Below, in pieces: positions 18,930 to 27,703 of a DNA stretch of 64,000 bases (within the stretch, counting starts at the first letter, position 1; every line of letters begins with the position of its first letter). Source of the stretch: Burkholderia pyrrocinia (GTDB lineage: Bacteria; Pseudomonadota; Gammaproteobacteria; Burkholderiales; Burkholderiaceae); assembly GCF_001028665.1 (NCBI RefSeq), contig NZ_CP011503.1:2914001-2978000 (forward strand), given 5' to 3'. A program made the translations under genes and the position numbers. The notes under the pieces were generated by a model. That model was not told the origin of the DNA. It did not search any database and saw nothing but the letters and a program-made list of their open reading frames with translations.

Positions 18930-19372
18930 AACGACAGATGCAGCCGCGTGGACGCCGGCGGCAGCGTGGCGCGACGGCGGTCGAGTTTGCGATCGTATTC
19001 CCGCTGTTGTTCGTGATTTTCTACGGCATCCTCAGTTTCGGGATGATTTTCACGATCCAGCAGAGCCTCACGTTTGCTGCCAGCGAGGGCGCACGGGCCG
19101 GGTTGAGTTACGCCCCAAGTCTTGCTGCACGCATGACGAACGCAACGACGACTGCACAGAGCGTCGTGGCCTGGCTGAATGTCGGCACGCCACAGGTCGT
19201 GGCGCTCCAATGCAGTTATGACAAGTCGACTCCGCCGTCGTTGTACTGCCTGTCGGTCACGGTGAACTACACCCCCCAGAGCTGGATAACGAGCATGCCA
19301 CTTTTGGGATCGATACTGACTCAACCGTTGACGAGCACGGCGGTCGTGCAAATTCCGCAGTCGATGCTGTGA
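18926..19372 (+). CDS. tadE: TadE-like minor pseudopilin
   Basis: A 148-residue protein with a basic leader, RRRQRGATAVEFAIVFPLLF, and one hydrophobic helix. The TadE/TadF signature GATAVEFA contains the Glu expected at +5 after prepilin cleavage. The C-terminal part is short and has two Cys. It starts inside the cpaA stop codon. It is a minor component of the Tad pilus, inserted in the inner membrane and processed by CpaA. Confidence 0.92.
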   Translation: MKRQMQPRGRRRQRGATAVEFAIVFPLLFVIFYGILSFGMIFTIQQSLTFAASEGARAGLSYAPSLAARMTNATTTAQSVVAWLNVGTPQVVALQCSYDKSTPPSLYCLSVTVNYTPQSWITSMPLLGSILTQPLTSTAVVQIPQSML

Positions 19373-19461
19373 AGTACTCATCGTGACGCGACGGGCACGC
19401 TGACTCGCGAATCGGGCAAAAAGAACTTATCGGACTTTTATTCCGGCATCCATACGACAAC

Positions 19462-20388
19462 ATGGCCAACAATTTAACGAAGATCATCGCGGGGCTGCTG
19501 ATTGCGATCGCCGTATTGCTCGGAATCTACGCATGGATGCTCGGACGCAGTACGCCGAATCCCGTGCCGGTCCAACAAACCGTTGCGGCCAGTCCGGTTC
19601 CGGTCGTGGTCGCGACGCGTGTGTTGCCCGTCGGCCAGCCGATCACGGCCGACGCGCTGAAGATTCAGCCGACCACGCCGGCGCCGACGGGCGCATTCAC
19701 CGATCCGTCCGCACTCGTTGGACGGGTGCCGGCGGCGGACATTCCGGCATCGTCGCCGGTCGTCGCGGGTGCACTGGTCTCGGGGCTTGCCGAGGATGTG
19801 CAACCGGGCGAGCGTGCGGTCGCAGTGCGTGTCGATGAAACCAATGCGGTCGGCAACCGGCTGCGTCCCGGCAATTTCGTCGATGTGTTCCTGAACCTGA
19901 AGCGCGAAGGCGGCACGATGCTTGACGGCGAAGTGTCGCAGACGCAGGCGCGGCTACTGTTGTCGAGGGTGCGGGTGCTGTCGTTCGGCGATGCGACACC
20001 CGATCGCGACAGCGGCAATAACAACACCGGCAACAACGGTCAAGCGTCCGGCGCCCGCATCGCGGTGCTCGCGGTGCCGACCGCGCAGGTCGATGCGTTG
20101 ACGCTCGGCGAGGCGAGCGGCCGCCTGACCTTCGCGTTGCGAAATCCGCGCGACGACGAGCTTGCGATACAGACGGTCGCGGTGCGTACGGACAACAAGC
20201 TGTCGCCGTCGGCAATTGCCGCCGCCGGCGTCTCGCTGCAACAGCTGTCCGGCACACCGAGAACGCCGGTGGCCAACGTGAACGTGCCGCCGTTGCCGTC
20301 GCGTCTGCCGCCGGCGGTTCGGCCGAGCGGGAGCGGCGGCGGCATCGAGGTGATCCGTGGCGGCCGGTCGGAAACGGTTGCCTATTGA
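19462..20388 (+). CDS. cpaB: Tad pilus assembly protein CpaB/RcpC
   Basis: A 308-residue periplasmic protein with an N-terminal membrane anchor (KIIAGLLIAIAVLLGIYAW) and a SAF domain at about residues 45-110 (VATRVLPVGQPITADAL). A second RcpC domain follows (AVAVRVDETNAVGNRLRPGNFVDV). It probably links the secretin to the inner-membrane platform. The C-terminus is Pro/Gly-rich. Followed by cpaC. Confidence 0.93.
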   Translation: MANNLTKIIAGLLIAIAVLLGIYAWMLGRSTPNPVPVQQTVAASPVPVVVATRVLPVGQPITADALKIQPTTPAPTGAFTDPSALVGRVPAADIPASSPVVAGALVSGLAEDVQPGERAVAVRVDETNAVGNRLRPGNFVDVFLNLKREGGTMLDGEVSQTQARLLLSRVRVLSFGDATPDRDSGNNNTGNNGQASGARIAVLAVPTAQVDALTLGEASGRLTFALRNPRDDELAIQTVAVRTDNKLSPSAIAAAGVSLQQLSGTPRTPVANVNVPPLPSRLPPAVRPSGSGGGIEVIRGGRSETVAY

Positions 20389-20453
20389 ACGACATCGACG
20401 GCCATTGACATCAGCGACGACAAGTAAAGGGCCGCGCGACGGTCTACCAAACA

Positions 20454-21785
20454 ATGAAAAACACACTGATTGCATTCGCGATTGCTATCTGCGCCATGAC
20501 TTTCGCATCGTTCGCGAGTGCGAGCGGCACAATCGAGCTCGCGGTCGGCGCGCAACGGCAGATTTCGGCGGGCCGCACGCTGCAGCGCGTCGCGGTCGGC
20601 GATCCGGCGATCGCCGACGTGCTGATCATGAAAGGCAGCCGCTCGGGTTCCGTGCTGCTGACCGCGAAGGCGCCTGGCGCGACGAACGTGATGCTGTGGG
20701 AGCGAGGTCATGACGAACCGACGGTCTGGAACGTCGCAGTCGTCGACGCGGCAGCGCAAGCGGTGCTCGATGGCTCCACGCCGCGCGTGAATGCATATGG
20801 CGGCACGGCGGTGTTGCAGGGATCGTCGGCGTCGCTCGATGCGCATGCGCGCGCCGCCGCGGTCGGCAAGAACATGAGCGGGAAGGGCGTCGTGATCGAC
20901 CGTTCGACGGTCACCGGCAAGAATGTCGTACAGGTCGACGTGCGGGTCGTCGAATTCAGCCGCTCGGTGCTCAAACAGGTCGGGTTCAATTTCTTCAAGC
21001 AGAGCAACGGCTTCTCGTTCGGATCGTTTTCGCCGGGCGGCGTGCAGTCTTATAGCGGCGGGGCGGGTCCCGGTACCGCGGGTTACATTCCGACGCTCGG
21101 GTCACCCGTCGCGTCCGCGTTCAACCTGGTCGTCAATGCTGCGGGACGCGGCATCTTTGCCGACCTGTCACTGCTCGAGGCGAACAATCTCGCGCGCGTG
21201 CTGGCGGAGCCGACGCTGGTCGCGCTGTCGGGGCAGAGCGCGAGCTTCCTTGCGGGCGGCGAGATTCCGGTGCCGTCCCCGCAAGGGCTCGGTTCGACCG
21301 CGATCCAGTGGAAGCAATACGGCGTCGGGCTTTCGCTGACGCCGACGGTCCTGAGTCCCAGCCGGATCGCGCTGAAGGTCGCACCCGAGTCGAGCCAGCT
21401 CGATTTCGTGAACAGCGTGACGATCAGCGGCGTCGCGGTACCGGGCATCACGACTCGCCGCGCGGACACGACCGTCGAACTCGGCGACGGCGAGAGCTTC
21501 GTGATCGGCGGCCTGATCGATCGTCAGACGATGTCGAACGTGAGCAAGGTGCCGTTGCTCGGCGATCTGCCGATCATCGGCACCTTCTTCAAGAATTTGA
21601 GCTATCAGCAGAACGACAAGGAACTGCTGATCATCGTGACGCCGCATCTCGTCGCGCCAATCGCGAAGGGGGCGGTGCTGCCTGCCACGCCGGGTGAGCT
21701 GTCCGAACAGCGCAACGGGCCGGTATGGCAGTCGTATCTGGGTGGTGCCGCTTCGCCGGACGCCGCACCGGGGTTTTCGAAATGA
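20454..21785 (+). CDS. cpaC: Tad pilus secretin CpaC/RcpA
   Basis: Outer-membrane secretin through which the Flp pilus leaves the cell, 443 residues. Signal peptide (FASFASASG), N-terminal pilus-formation domain (GAQRQISAGRTLQRVAVGDP), a BON-like segment, then the secretin core around residues 230-410, with VLAEPTLVALSGQSASFLAGGEIPVP and the end motif VPLLGDLPIIGTFF. It has the normal domain order for the family. Confidence 0.95.
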   Translation: MKNTLIAFAIAICAMTFASFASASGTIELAVGAQRQISAGRTLQRVAVGDPAIADVLIMKGSRSGSVLLTAKAPGATNVMLWERGHDEPTVWNVAVVDAAAQAVLDGSTPRVNAYGGTAVLQGSSASLDAHARAAAVGKNMSGKGVVIDRSTVTGKNVVQVDVRVVEFSRSVLKQVGFNFFKQSNGFSFGSFSPGGVQSYSGGAGPGTAGYIPTLGSPVASAFNLVVNAAGRGIFADLSLLEANNLARVLAEPTLVALSGQSASFLAGGEIPVPSPQGLGSTAIQWKQYGVGLSLTPTVLSPSRIALKVAPESSQLDFVNSVTISGVAVPGITTRRADTTVELGDGESFVIGGLIDRQTMSNVSKVPLLGDLPIIGTFFKNLSYQQNDKELLIIVTPHLVAPIAKGAVLPATPGELSEQRNGPVWQSYLGGAASPDAAPGFSK

Positions 21786-21789
21786 GTGC

Positions 21790-21814
21790 GAAGCATCGCG
21801 TGTTGCGATGCTTC
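21790..21814 (+). other. Intra-operon RNA hairpin
   Basis: Perfect ten-base stem GAAGCATCGC / GCGATGCTTC with loop GTGTT, right after the cpaC stop codon and without a T run. It is more likely an mRNA stabiliser or processing point than a terminator. Confidence 0.55.
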
Positions 21815-21845
21815 GGCACGCCTTGCGTAATCGGGGGTGTTCAGC

Positions 21846-23120
21846 ATGAACGCGCGAATCCAATCATTGTGTGAACCCGCCGTGACCGACTATTTCGTTT
21901 GCGCATCTCAACAGGAGGCGCATGTCCGCTGGCTGGCCGATACGCTCGTGTCGGCCGGTGCGGTCGAGGCCGCATCGCTCGAACCGGGCGTGCTTGCACA
22001 GCGCATCACGGGTCTCAATCCGGCGCTCGTCTTCATCGATTTCTCGGATGGCGGCACGGCAGCGAGCATTGCCGCCGCCGCAGTTCGCGCCACGCATCCG
22101 GGGTTGCCGATCGTCGCGCTCGGTTCGCTCGCACAGCCGGAGAGCACGCTTGCCGCATTGCGCGCCGGCGTTCGCGATTTCATCGACGTGTCGGCACCAG
22201 CCGAGGATGCGTTGCGCACGACGCGCGGGCTGCTTGCGAACGTCGCCGAGCCGGCGAGCCGCCACGGCAAGCTCGTCGCGTTGCTGGGTGCGCGTACCGG
22301 CATGGGCGTGAGCACGCTCGCGGCGAATCTCGCCGTATGGCTGCAGAAGCGCGCGGCGAGCCCGGGGGCGGGCGGTGTGCCGAATGGCGGCACACCGGCC
22401 GGTCGCCAGACCGCGCTCGTCGACCTGGGGCTGCCGGCAGGCGATGGCGCGTTGTTCCTGAATACCCGCTGCGAATTCCATTTCATCGATGCGGTTCACA
22501 ACCTGCGCCGCATCGACCGCACCTTCGTGAATACCGCTCTGACCCGGCATGAGAGCGGCGTCGCATTGACGACGCTGCCGCCCGATCTCGGCGGGCTGCG
22601 CGACGTCTCGTACGCGTCGTGTGCCGGTTTGCTGAACCGGTTTCGCGCATTCTTCGATCAGCAGATCGTCGATCTCGGCGGCTTTTCGAACCGCGAGTTC
22701 GTCGCCCAGATCGCGAGCTCGGCCGACGAAGCGTGGCTCGTCTGCGATCAGGGCGTCGCGTCGATCGTGTCGGCAGCCGATCTGCTTACCGGGCTGCGCG
22801 ACGCGGGCGTCGATACCGATCGCGTACGGCTCGTCGTCAACCAGTACGACCCTGCACTCGACCTGACACCCGCGCAGATCGCCGAGCGCCTCGGCCTGTC
22901 GCTGGTCGGTACCTTGCCGTCGCGCCGCGTCACGATCGGACGTGCGGCGAACCAGGGCCGGCTCATCGTCGATATGGCGGAGCGCGACCCGTACGTGCGC
23001 GCGCTCGAGTCGCTCGCCGCACGGCTGCCAGGCGTGTCGGTCGGATCGGCGGCACCACGTCCGGCGTCCGGCCTGTCTGCGCTGAAGCGTTTCATTCAAC
23101 CCTCGTCCAAGCGGTCGTAA
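21846..23120 (+). CDS. cpaE: Tad pilus localisation protein CpaE/TadZ
   Basis: MinD/ParA-like protein that places the Tad machine, 424 residues from ATG at 21846 (a GTG nine bases earlier is the alternative; GGGGG precedes both). The N-terminal third resembles a receiver fold without a clear phosphorylation site. The nucleotide loop is degenerate: GARTGMGVST at about residues 148-157 where MinD proteins have KGGVGKT, so the catalytic Lys is Val. Later parts such as DLGGFSNREFVAQI follow the family. Gene ends four bases before cpaF. Confidence 0.9.
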   Translation: MNARIQSLCEPAVTDYFVCASQQEAHVRWLADTLVSAGAVEAASLEPGVLAQRITGLNPALVFIDFSDGGTAASIAAAAVRATHPGLPIVALGSLAQPESTLAALRAGVRDFIDVSAPAEDALRTTRGLLANVAEPASRHGKLVALLGARTGMGVSTLAANLAVWLQKRAASPGAGGVPNGGTPAGRQTALVDLGLPAGDGALFLNTRCEFHFIDAVHNLRRIDRTFVNTALTRHESGVALTTLPPDLGGLRDVSYASCAGLLNRFRAFFDQQIVDLGGFSNREFVAQIASSADEAWLVCDQGVASIVSAADLLTGLRDAGVDTDRVRLVVNQYDPALDLTPAQIAERLGLSLVGTLPSRRVTIGRAANQGRLIVDMAERDPYVRALESLAARLPGVSVGSAAPRPASGLSALKRFIQPSSKRS

Positions 23121-23123
23121 GCG

Positions 23124-24494
23124 ATGGCACACGACATTCAATTCGCCGACGGCGCAGCGCCGTTCTCCCAGACACAGCAATTCCACGACATCAAGAATGC
23201 CGCGCACGAGCACTTGCTGACGCGCATCGAAGAACTGGGCGCCGAGTTCGGCCGATGGTCCCGCCAGGCGATCAACCAGTTCGTCGATCTCGAGATCGAC
23301 AGCTTCGTGCGCCTGCGCCGCATTCCGCTCAACGAGACGGAGGTGCGTGCGATCGCCGAGGCGCTGACGAAGGAGCTCGCGGGCTTCGGGCCGATCGAGG
23401 ACCTGCTCGCGGACCCTGCTGTCGAGGACATCCTGATCAACGGCTACAACGACGTGTACGTATCGCGTCACGGGATCCTCGCGAAGTTGCCGGTGCGTTT
23501 CACCGACAACGCGCACCTGTTGCGGATCGTGCGTCGCATCCTCGCGCCGATCGGCCGGCGTCTCGACGAGTCGAACCCGATGGTCGATGCGCGGCTGCCC
23601 GATGGTGGCCGCGTGAACGTCGTGATCGAGCCGCTGTCGATCGACGGCCCGGTCGTATCGATCCGGAAATTCCGCAAGGATCCGCTGAAGCCGTCCGACC
23701 TGCTCGGCAACGGGACCTTCAACGAAGAGATCAACACGCTGCTCCAGGCGGCGGTCGAGGCACGCTGCAACATTCTCGTGTCGGGCGGGACGAGTTCCGG
23801 CAAGACGTCGCTGCTCAACGCGCTGGCGTTCCACATTCCCGAGATCGAGCGTGTCGTGACGATCGAGGATACGGCGGAACTGTCGCTGAACCACCCGCAC
23901 GTCGTGCGGCTCGAGAGCCGGCCGGGCGGCTTCGACGGCACCGGCGTCGTGTCGATTCGCGACCTGCTGCGCAATACGCTGCGGATGCGCCCGGACCGGA
24001 TCATCGTCGGCGAAGTGCGCGGCGGCGAAGTGCTGGAAATGCTGCAGGCGATGAACACCGGTCACGACGGTTCGATGGGCACCGTGCACGCGAGTTCGCC
24101 GCGAGAGTGCCTGTACCGTCTCGAGATGCTGGCGGGCTTCGCGGGCTTCCAGGGGACCGAGTCGAGCCTGCGCCGGCAGATCGCGAACGCGATCGACTTC
24201 ATCGTGCAGATCGGGCGCCTGTCGAACGGGCGGCGGCGGATCCTGTCGATCACCGAAGTGACCGGGCTGTCCGACAACATCATCGCGACGCAGGAGCTTT
24301 ATCGCTACGAAGCGCGGGTGACGCCGGAGGGCGAGGAGGTCGACCACTGGGAAACGCTGGGCATTCATCCGCATTCGCCGAAGCTTGCGCGCTTCCGCCA
24401 GACGCTGACGAGCGGCGGATTCGGCGATGGCGGGTTTGGCGGCGGCTTTGGCGGTGGCGGGTTCGGCCGTGGCGGCGGGGGCTTCAATGTATAG
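23124..24494 (+). CDS. cpaF: Tad secretion ATPase CpaF/TadA
   Basis: Hexameric ATPase of the type II/IV secretion superfamily that drives pilus assembly, 456 residues. Walker A is SGGTSSGKTS, the Asp box is TIEDTAELSLNHPHVVRLE, Walker B is DRIIVGEVRGGE, and the His box is TGHDGSMGTVHASS. The last 25 residues are almost pure Gly/Phe (GGFGGGFGGGG), unusual for the family and of unknown use. Overlaps tadB by eight bases. Confidence 0.97.
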   Translation: MAHDIQFADGAAPFSQTQQFHDIKNAAHEHLLTRIEELGAEFGRWSRQAINQFVDLEIDSFVRLRRIPLNETEVRAIAEALTKELAGFGPIEDLLADPAVEDILINGYNDVYVSRHGILAKLPVRFTDNAHLLRIVRRILAPIGRRLDESNPMVDARLPDGGRVNVVIEPLSIDGPVVSIRKFRKDPLKPSDLLGNGTFNEEINTLLQAAVEARCNILVSGGTSSGKTSLLNALAFHIPEIERVVTIEDTAELSLNHPHVVRLESRPGGFDGTGVVSIRDLLRNTLRMRPDRIIVGEVRGGEVLEMLQAMNTGHDGSMGTVHASSPRECLYRLEMLAGFAGFQGTESSLRRQIANAIDFIVQIGRLSNGRRRILSITEVTGLSDNIIATQELYRYEARVTPEGEEVDHWETLGIHPHSPKLARFRQTLTSGGFGDGGFGGGFGGGGFGRGGGGFNV

Positions 24495-25485
24495 CGCGAT
24501 GGTGTGGGCGCTGGCGTGCGCGATGCTGTGCGTCGCGGCGGCGATGATGCTGTGGCGTCACGCGGAGACCCGGCGCGTGCGGACCGACGCAAAGCGTTTT
24601 ATCGACAGCCGGCTCGAACCCGGCGCACGTGCCGGTGCCGCGGCACAGCCGGCACGGCAGTCCGCGGCCGGTGCGGCGCGTGCCGTGCCGCAACCGGGCG
24701 CGGCACGGAATGTATCGTCCGACGCATTTTGGGCGCACTGGTATGCGGTGGCATCCGAGTATCTGACGAACCTCGCGAGTCGCGCGGGGATCGAGGATGC
24801 GCGGGGCAAGACGCTCGTCGCACTCGTCGTGCTGGTGGTTGTCGCGGGATTCGCGGGCAGTCGCGGCGGCGCGCTTGCGTGCTTCGCGGCGCTCGCGTGC
24901 GGCAGCTCGATACTCGGCGTGTGGCTCGCGTCGCGAATTCAGCGGCGCAGATTGAAGATTGTCCGGCAGATCCCGTCGTTCCTCGACGGGATCGTGCGTC
25001 TTGTGACGCTCGGCAATAGCGTGCCAGCGGCATTCCAGTCCGCGCTGCTGACGACCGAGGAGCCGCTGCGCGGTTGTCTCGACCACGTGTCGCGGATGTT
25101 GCGCGGCGGTGTCGAAATCGATCGCGCAATGGTCCACATCGCAAAGATCTACCGAACCGAGGAGTTCGAACTTGTCGGCTCCGTGTTGCGTTTGTCGGTC
25201 AAGTATGGCGGCCGCGCGGACGTGATGCTCGAACGCATGGCCGTGTTCATGCGCGATCTCGAACAGGCGGAGCGCGAGCTGACCGCGATGTCGGCCGAGA
25301 CACGGTTGTCGGCGTTTGTGCTCGTGATGTTGCCGATCGCGATCGGCAGCTTTATCGTCGTCAACAATCCGAAATATCTGCATGGCATGTGGAACGATCC
25401 GGGTGGACGGACGCTCCTCATGTTCGCGTTCCTGTTGCAATTGGCCGGCAGTGTCTGGCTGTATCGAATGGCTCGGCTCAGGTGA
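24487..25485 (+). CDS. tadB: Tad pilus platform protein TadB
   Basis: Inner-membrane platform protein of the GspF (T2SSF) family, 332 residues, starting MYSAMVWAL inside the end of cpaF. It has an N-terminal membrane segment, two central hydrophobic stretches (about residues 115-150), the T2SSF domain (QIPSFLDGIVRLVTLGNSVPAAF) and a last hydrophobic pair. It pairs with TadC directly downstream. Confidence 0.95.
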   Translation: MYSAMVWALACAMLCVAAAMMLWRHAETRRVRTDAKRFIDSRLEPGARAGAAAQPARQSAAGAARAVPQPGAARNVSSDAFWAHWYAVASEYLTNLASRAGIEDARGKTLVALVVLVVVAGFAGSRGGALACFAALACGSSILGVWLASRIQRRRLKIVRQIPSFLDGIVRLVTLGNSVPAAFQSALLTTEEPLRGCLDHVSRMLRGGVEIDRAMVHIAKIYRTEEFELVGSVLRLSVKYGGRADVMLERMAVFMRDLEQAERELTAMSAETRLSAFVLVMLPIAIGSFIVVNNPKYLHGMWNDPGGRTLLMFAFLLQLAGSVWLYRMARLR

Positions 25486-25489
25486 TGCT

Positions 25490-26482
25490 ATGACAGCGAC
25501 TCAGATCGGAGCGATTGCCCTGGCGAGCGGCGCACTCGGCGTGCTGCTGTTCGGCATGATCGCGTTGTTGCGCGCGAGTGCCGCGACGCGTGCCGAGCGC
25601 GCGCTTGTCGATGCGCTGAACCGGCGCATGGCTGCGCTCGAGGCAGCGAAAGCGCGGACCGCGCCGGATGGCGATGCGCCCGCGAAGCCCGACGTGCGCG
25701 GCAGGCAGCGTGTCGAACGTTTTCTCGACCGGCTGTCGGCTGCGGGCGTGCGCTGGCTCGATACCGGGCTCGGCAAATACGTTGTCGCGGAGGAGGATCG
25801 CCGCCTGCTCGAGCAATGCGGTTATGTCGACGCCCGGACGCGCGGGCTGTTCCTGAGCGCGCGCGTCGCGTGCGGGATCGGACTGCCGCTGCTGTTCGCG
25901 ATCCTCGCGAGCGGGCGCATGAAGGGCGGTATCTGGACGATCGGCATGTTCGCCGCGTTCGGGCTCGGCTTCATGTTGCCGAAGCTCTACGTGCAGCGCC
26001 GTGCGACGGCGCGGCGGCAGAGCGTGGTCGATGAACTGCCGTTGTTCGTCGACATGCTGCGCTTGCTGCAAGGCGTCGGCTTGTCGCTCGATCAGAGCCT
26101 GCAGGTCGTGACGAACGATTTTCGCGGGATGATGCCGGTACTGTCGTCGGAGATGGGGATTGCGCAGCGCCAGTTCGCGGCGGGCCGGACGCGCGAACAG
26201 TCGTTGCAGCGGCTATCCGGCGGATTCGACAATGAGGATTTGCGCGCGATCGTGCGATTGATGGTCCAGGTCGACAAGCATGGCGGCGCGGTACAGGAGC
26301 CGCTCAAGCAGTTCGGCGACCGGTTGCGCGAGACACGTCGTGCGATGCTGCGCGAACGGATCGGCCGGTTGACCGTGAAGATGACCGGGGTGATGGTGCT
26401 GACGTTGCTGCCCGCATTGCTGATCGTGACGGCCGGGCCGGGCTTGTTGGCGGTGACGCACGCGCTGTCGTCGCGTCATTGA
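25490..26482 (+). CDS. tadC: Tad pilus platform protein TadC
   Basis: Second GspF-family platform protein, 330 residues from ATG at 25490, four bases after tadB. Membrane segments are near residues 10-30, 125-170 and at the C-terminus. The T2SSF domain contains ELPLFVDMLRLLQGVGLSLDQSL. With TadB it forms the inner-membrane base that the CpaF ATPase acts on. Confidence 0.95.
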   Translation: MTATQIGAIALASGALGVLLFGMIALLRASAATRAERALVDALNRRMAALEAAKARTAPDGDAPAKPDVRGRQRVERFLDRLSAAGVRWLDTGLGKYVVAEEDRRLLEQCGYVDARTRGLFLSARVACGIGLPLLFAILASGRMKGGIWTIGMFAAFGLGFMLPKLYVQRRATARRQSVVDELPLFVDMLRLLQGVGLSLDQSLQVVTNDFRGMMPVLSSEMGIAQRQFAAGRTREQSLQRLSGGFDNEDLRAIVRLMVQVDKHGGAVQEPLKQFGDRLRETRRAMLRERIGRLTVKMTGVMVLTLLPALLIVTAGPGLLAVTHALSSRH

Positions 26483-26499
26483 CGGTGGAAGGAAAGACG

Positions 26500-27342
26500 A
26501 TGAAGCGGATCAGCGAAATGGCAGTGCGAGCGGGCGTGGCGGCAGCGGTGCTGCTGCTCGGCGCGTGCGCGACCAAGGAAAACGGGTACGGCGTCAGCGC
26601 GCAGACCGAGCGCGCGTCGCTGTTGCAGGCGGCCGATCAGAAACAGTCGGTCCCGGATACACCGGGGATGTATCTGGGCCTGATCCAGCGGATGCAGGCG
26701 CAGGGCCTCTACTTTGCGTCGCTCGCGCACATCGACTCATACGACAGGACATATGGAGCGATCCCGGAGTCGGTCCTGTTGCGCGCGGACGCACTGCGAA
26801 TGACTGACCAGGCGGCCGCGAGTGCGGCCGCCTACACGCAACTGCTGAAAACGCCGCTTGCCGCGCGAGGCTATCGCGGGCTCGGATTGATCGCGGGCGC
26901 GGCAGGCGATTTCGATCGTGCGGCGCAGGTGCTCGCGCAGGCGTCGGATCTCGCGCCGACCGATGCGTCGCTGCTGTCCGATCTCGCGTACGCGAAGCTA
27001 CGCAGTGGCGACGTCGTCGGTGCGCGGGTACCGTTGATGAAGGCGGCCGAACTGGACCAGCGCAATCCGAAGATCGTCAGCAATCTCGCCCTTTACCTGA
27101 TTGCGGCGGGGCGCGCACAGGATGCGCAACGGTTGATGAACCAGCAGCATCTGCCGGCGGACATCCGCAAGGACATCAACGGCGACGCCGCGAAGATCGT
27201 CGCGGCGGTGCGTGCGCAGCAGCGCGCGGTTGCGACGCCGCCGGTGGTGTCGCGCCGTGCCGCCGCGACCCCGATTACACCTTTGGCGAACAATTTCGGC
27301 TACGACCAGACCGTGCCGCTGTTGCAGCGCTTTGCACAATGA
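26500..27342 (+). CDS. tadD: Tad TPR lipoprotein TadD
   Basis: A 280-residue lipoprotein (LLLGAC, Cys about residue 22) made mostly of tetratricopeptide repeats, for example GYRGLGLIAGAAGDFDRAAQVLAQA and LLSDLAYAKLRSGDVVGARVPL, each shown in part. Start ATG at 26500 follows GGAAGGAAAG; a TTG 21 bases earlier is less likely. TadD-like pilotins help secretin assembly. Confidence 0.93.
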   Translation: MKRISEMAVRAGVAAAVLLLGACATKENGYGVSAQTERASLLQAADQKQSVPDTPGMYLGLIQRMQAQGLYFASLAHIDSYDRTYGAIPESVLLRADALRMTDQAAASAAAYTQLLKTPLAARGYRGLGLIAGAAGDFDRAAQVLAQASDLAPTDASLLSDLAYAKLRSGDVVGARVPLMKAAELDQRNPKIVSNLALYLIAAGRAQDAQRLMNQQHLPADIRKDINGDAAKIVAAVRAQQRAVATPPVVSRRAAATPITPLANNFGYDQTVPLLQRFAQ

Positions 27343-27362
27343 ACAGACATCCGGGGAACGAC

Positions 27363-27692
27363 ATGAACAACAAACATGACCGAAACATGCACGTCGGCCG
27401 GATTGCGGTGCTGGGCGCGATCGTCTTGCTGGTAGCGGGCTCGACGGTCGCATACGCGCAAGATGTCGACGCACCGCGCGCATCCGACGTCGAGCGCTCT
27501 GCGAAGGAATGGCTCGCAATGCAGCGCGACAATCGCGCGGCGGCGCCAACGCAGCCGATGCTCGGAGAGGTTGCGACGCTCGTCTATCAGCGCTATCTCG
27601 ACTCGTTCAAGAACCGGATTCCGGACACGATGAATTCGCAGCTCGGTTCTGCCAGCGGCATGTCGGGTGGCGGGCAAGGTGCGCAGCAGTAG
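27363..27692 (+). CDS. DUF3613 small exported protein
   Basis: About 110 residues with a signal peptide (VLLVAGSTVAYAQ). The mature part has SDVERSAKEWLAMQRDNRAAAP and YQRYLDSFKNRIPDTMN, the DUF3613 core, then a Gly/Ser/Gln tail. The ATG at 27363 follows CCGGGGAACG. The ATG at 27339, overlapping the tadD stop, is the alternative. The family is commonly found in Tad loci of beta-proteobacteria; role unknown. Confidence 0.8.
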   Translation: MNNKHDRNMHVGRIAVLGAIVLLVAGSTVAYAQDVDAPRASDVERSAKEWLAMQRDNRAAAPTQPMLGEVATLVYQRYLDSFKNRIPDTMNSQLGSASGMSGGGQGAQQ

Positions 27693-27703
27693 GCGAGGCG
27701 GCG

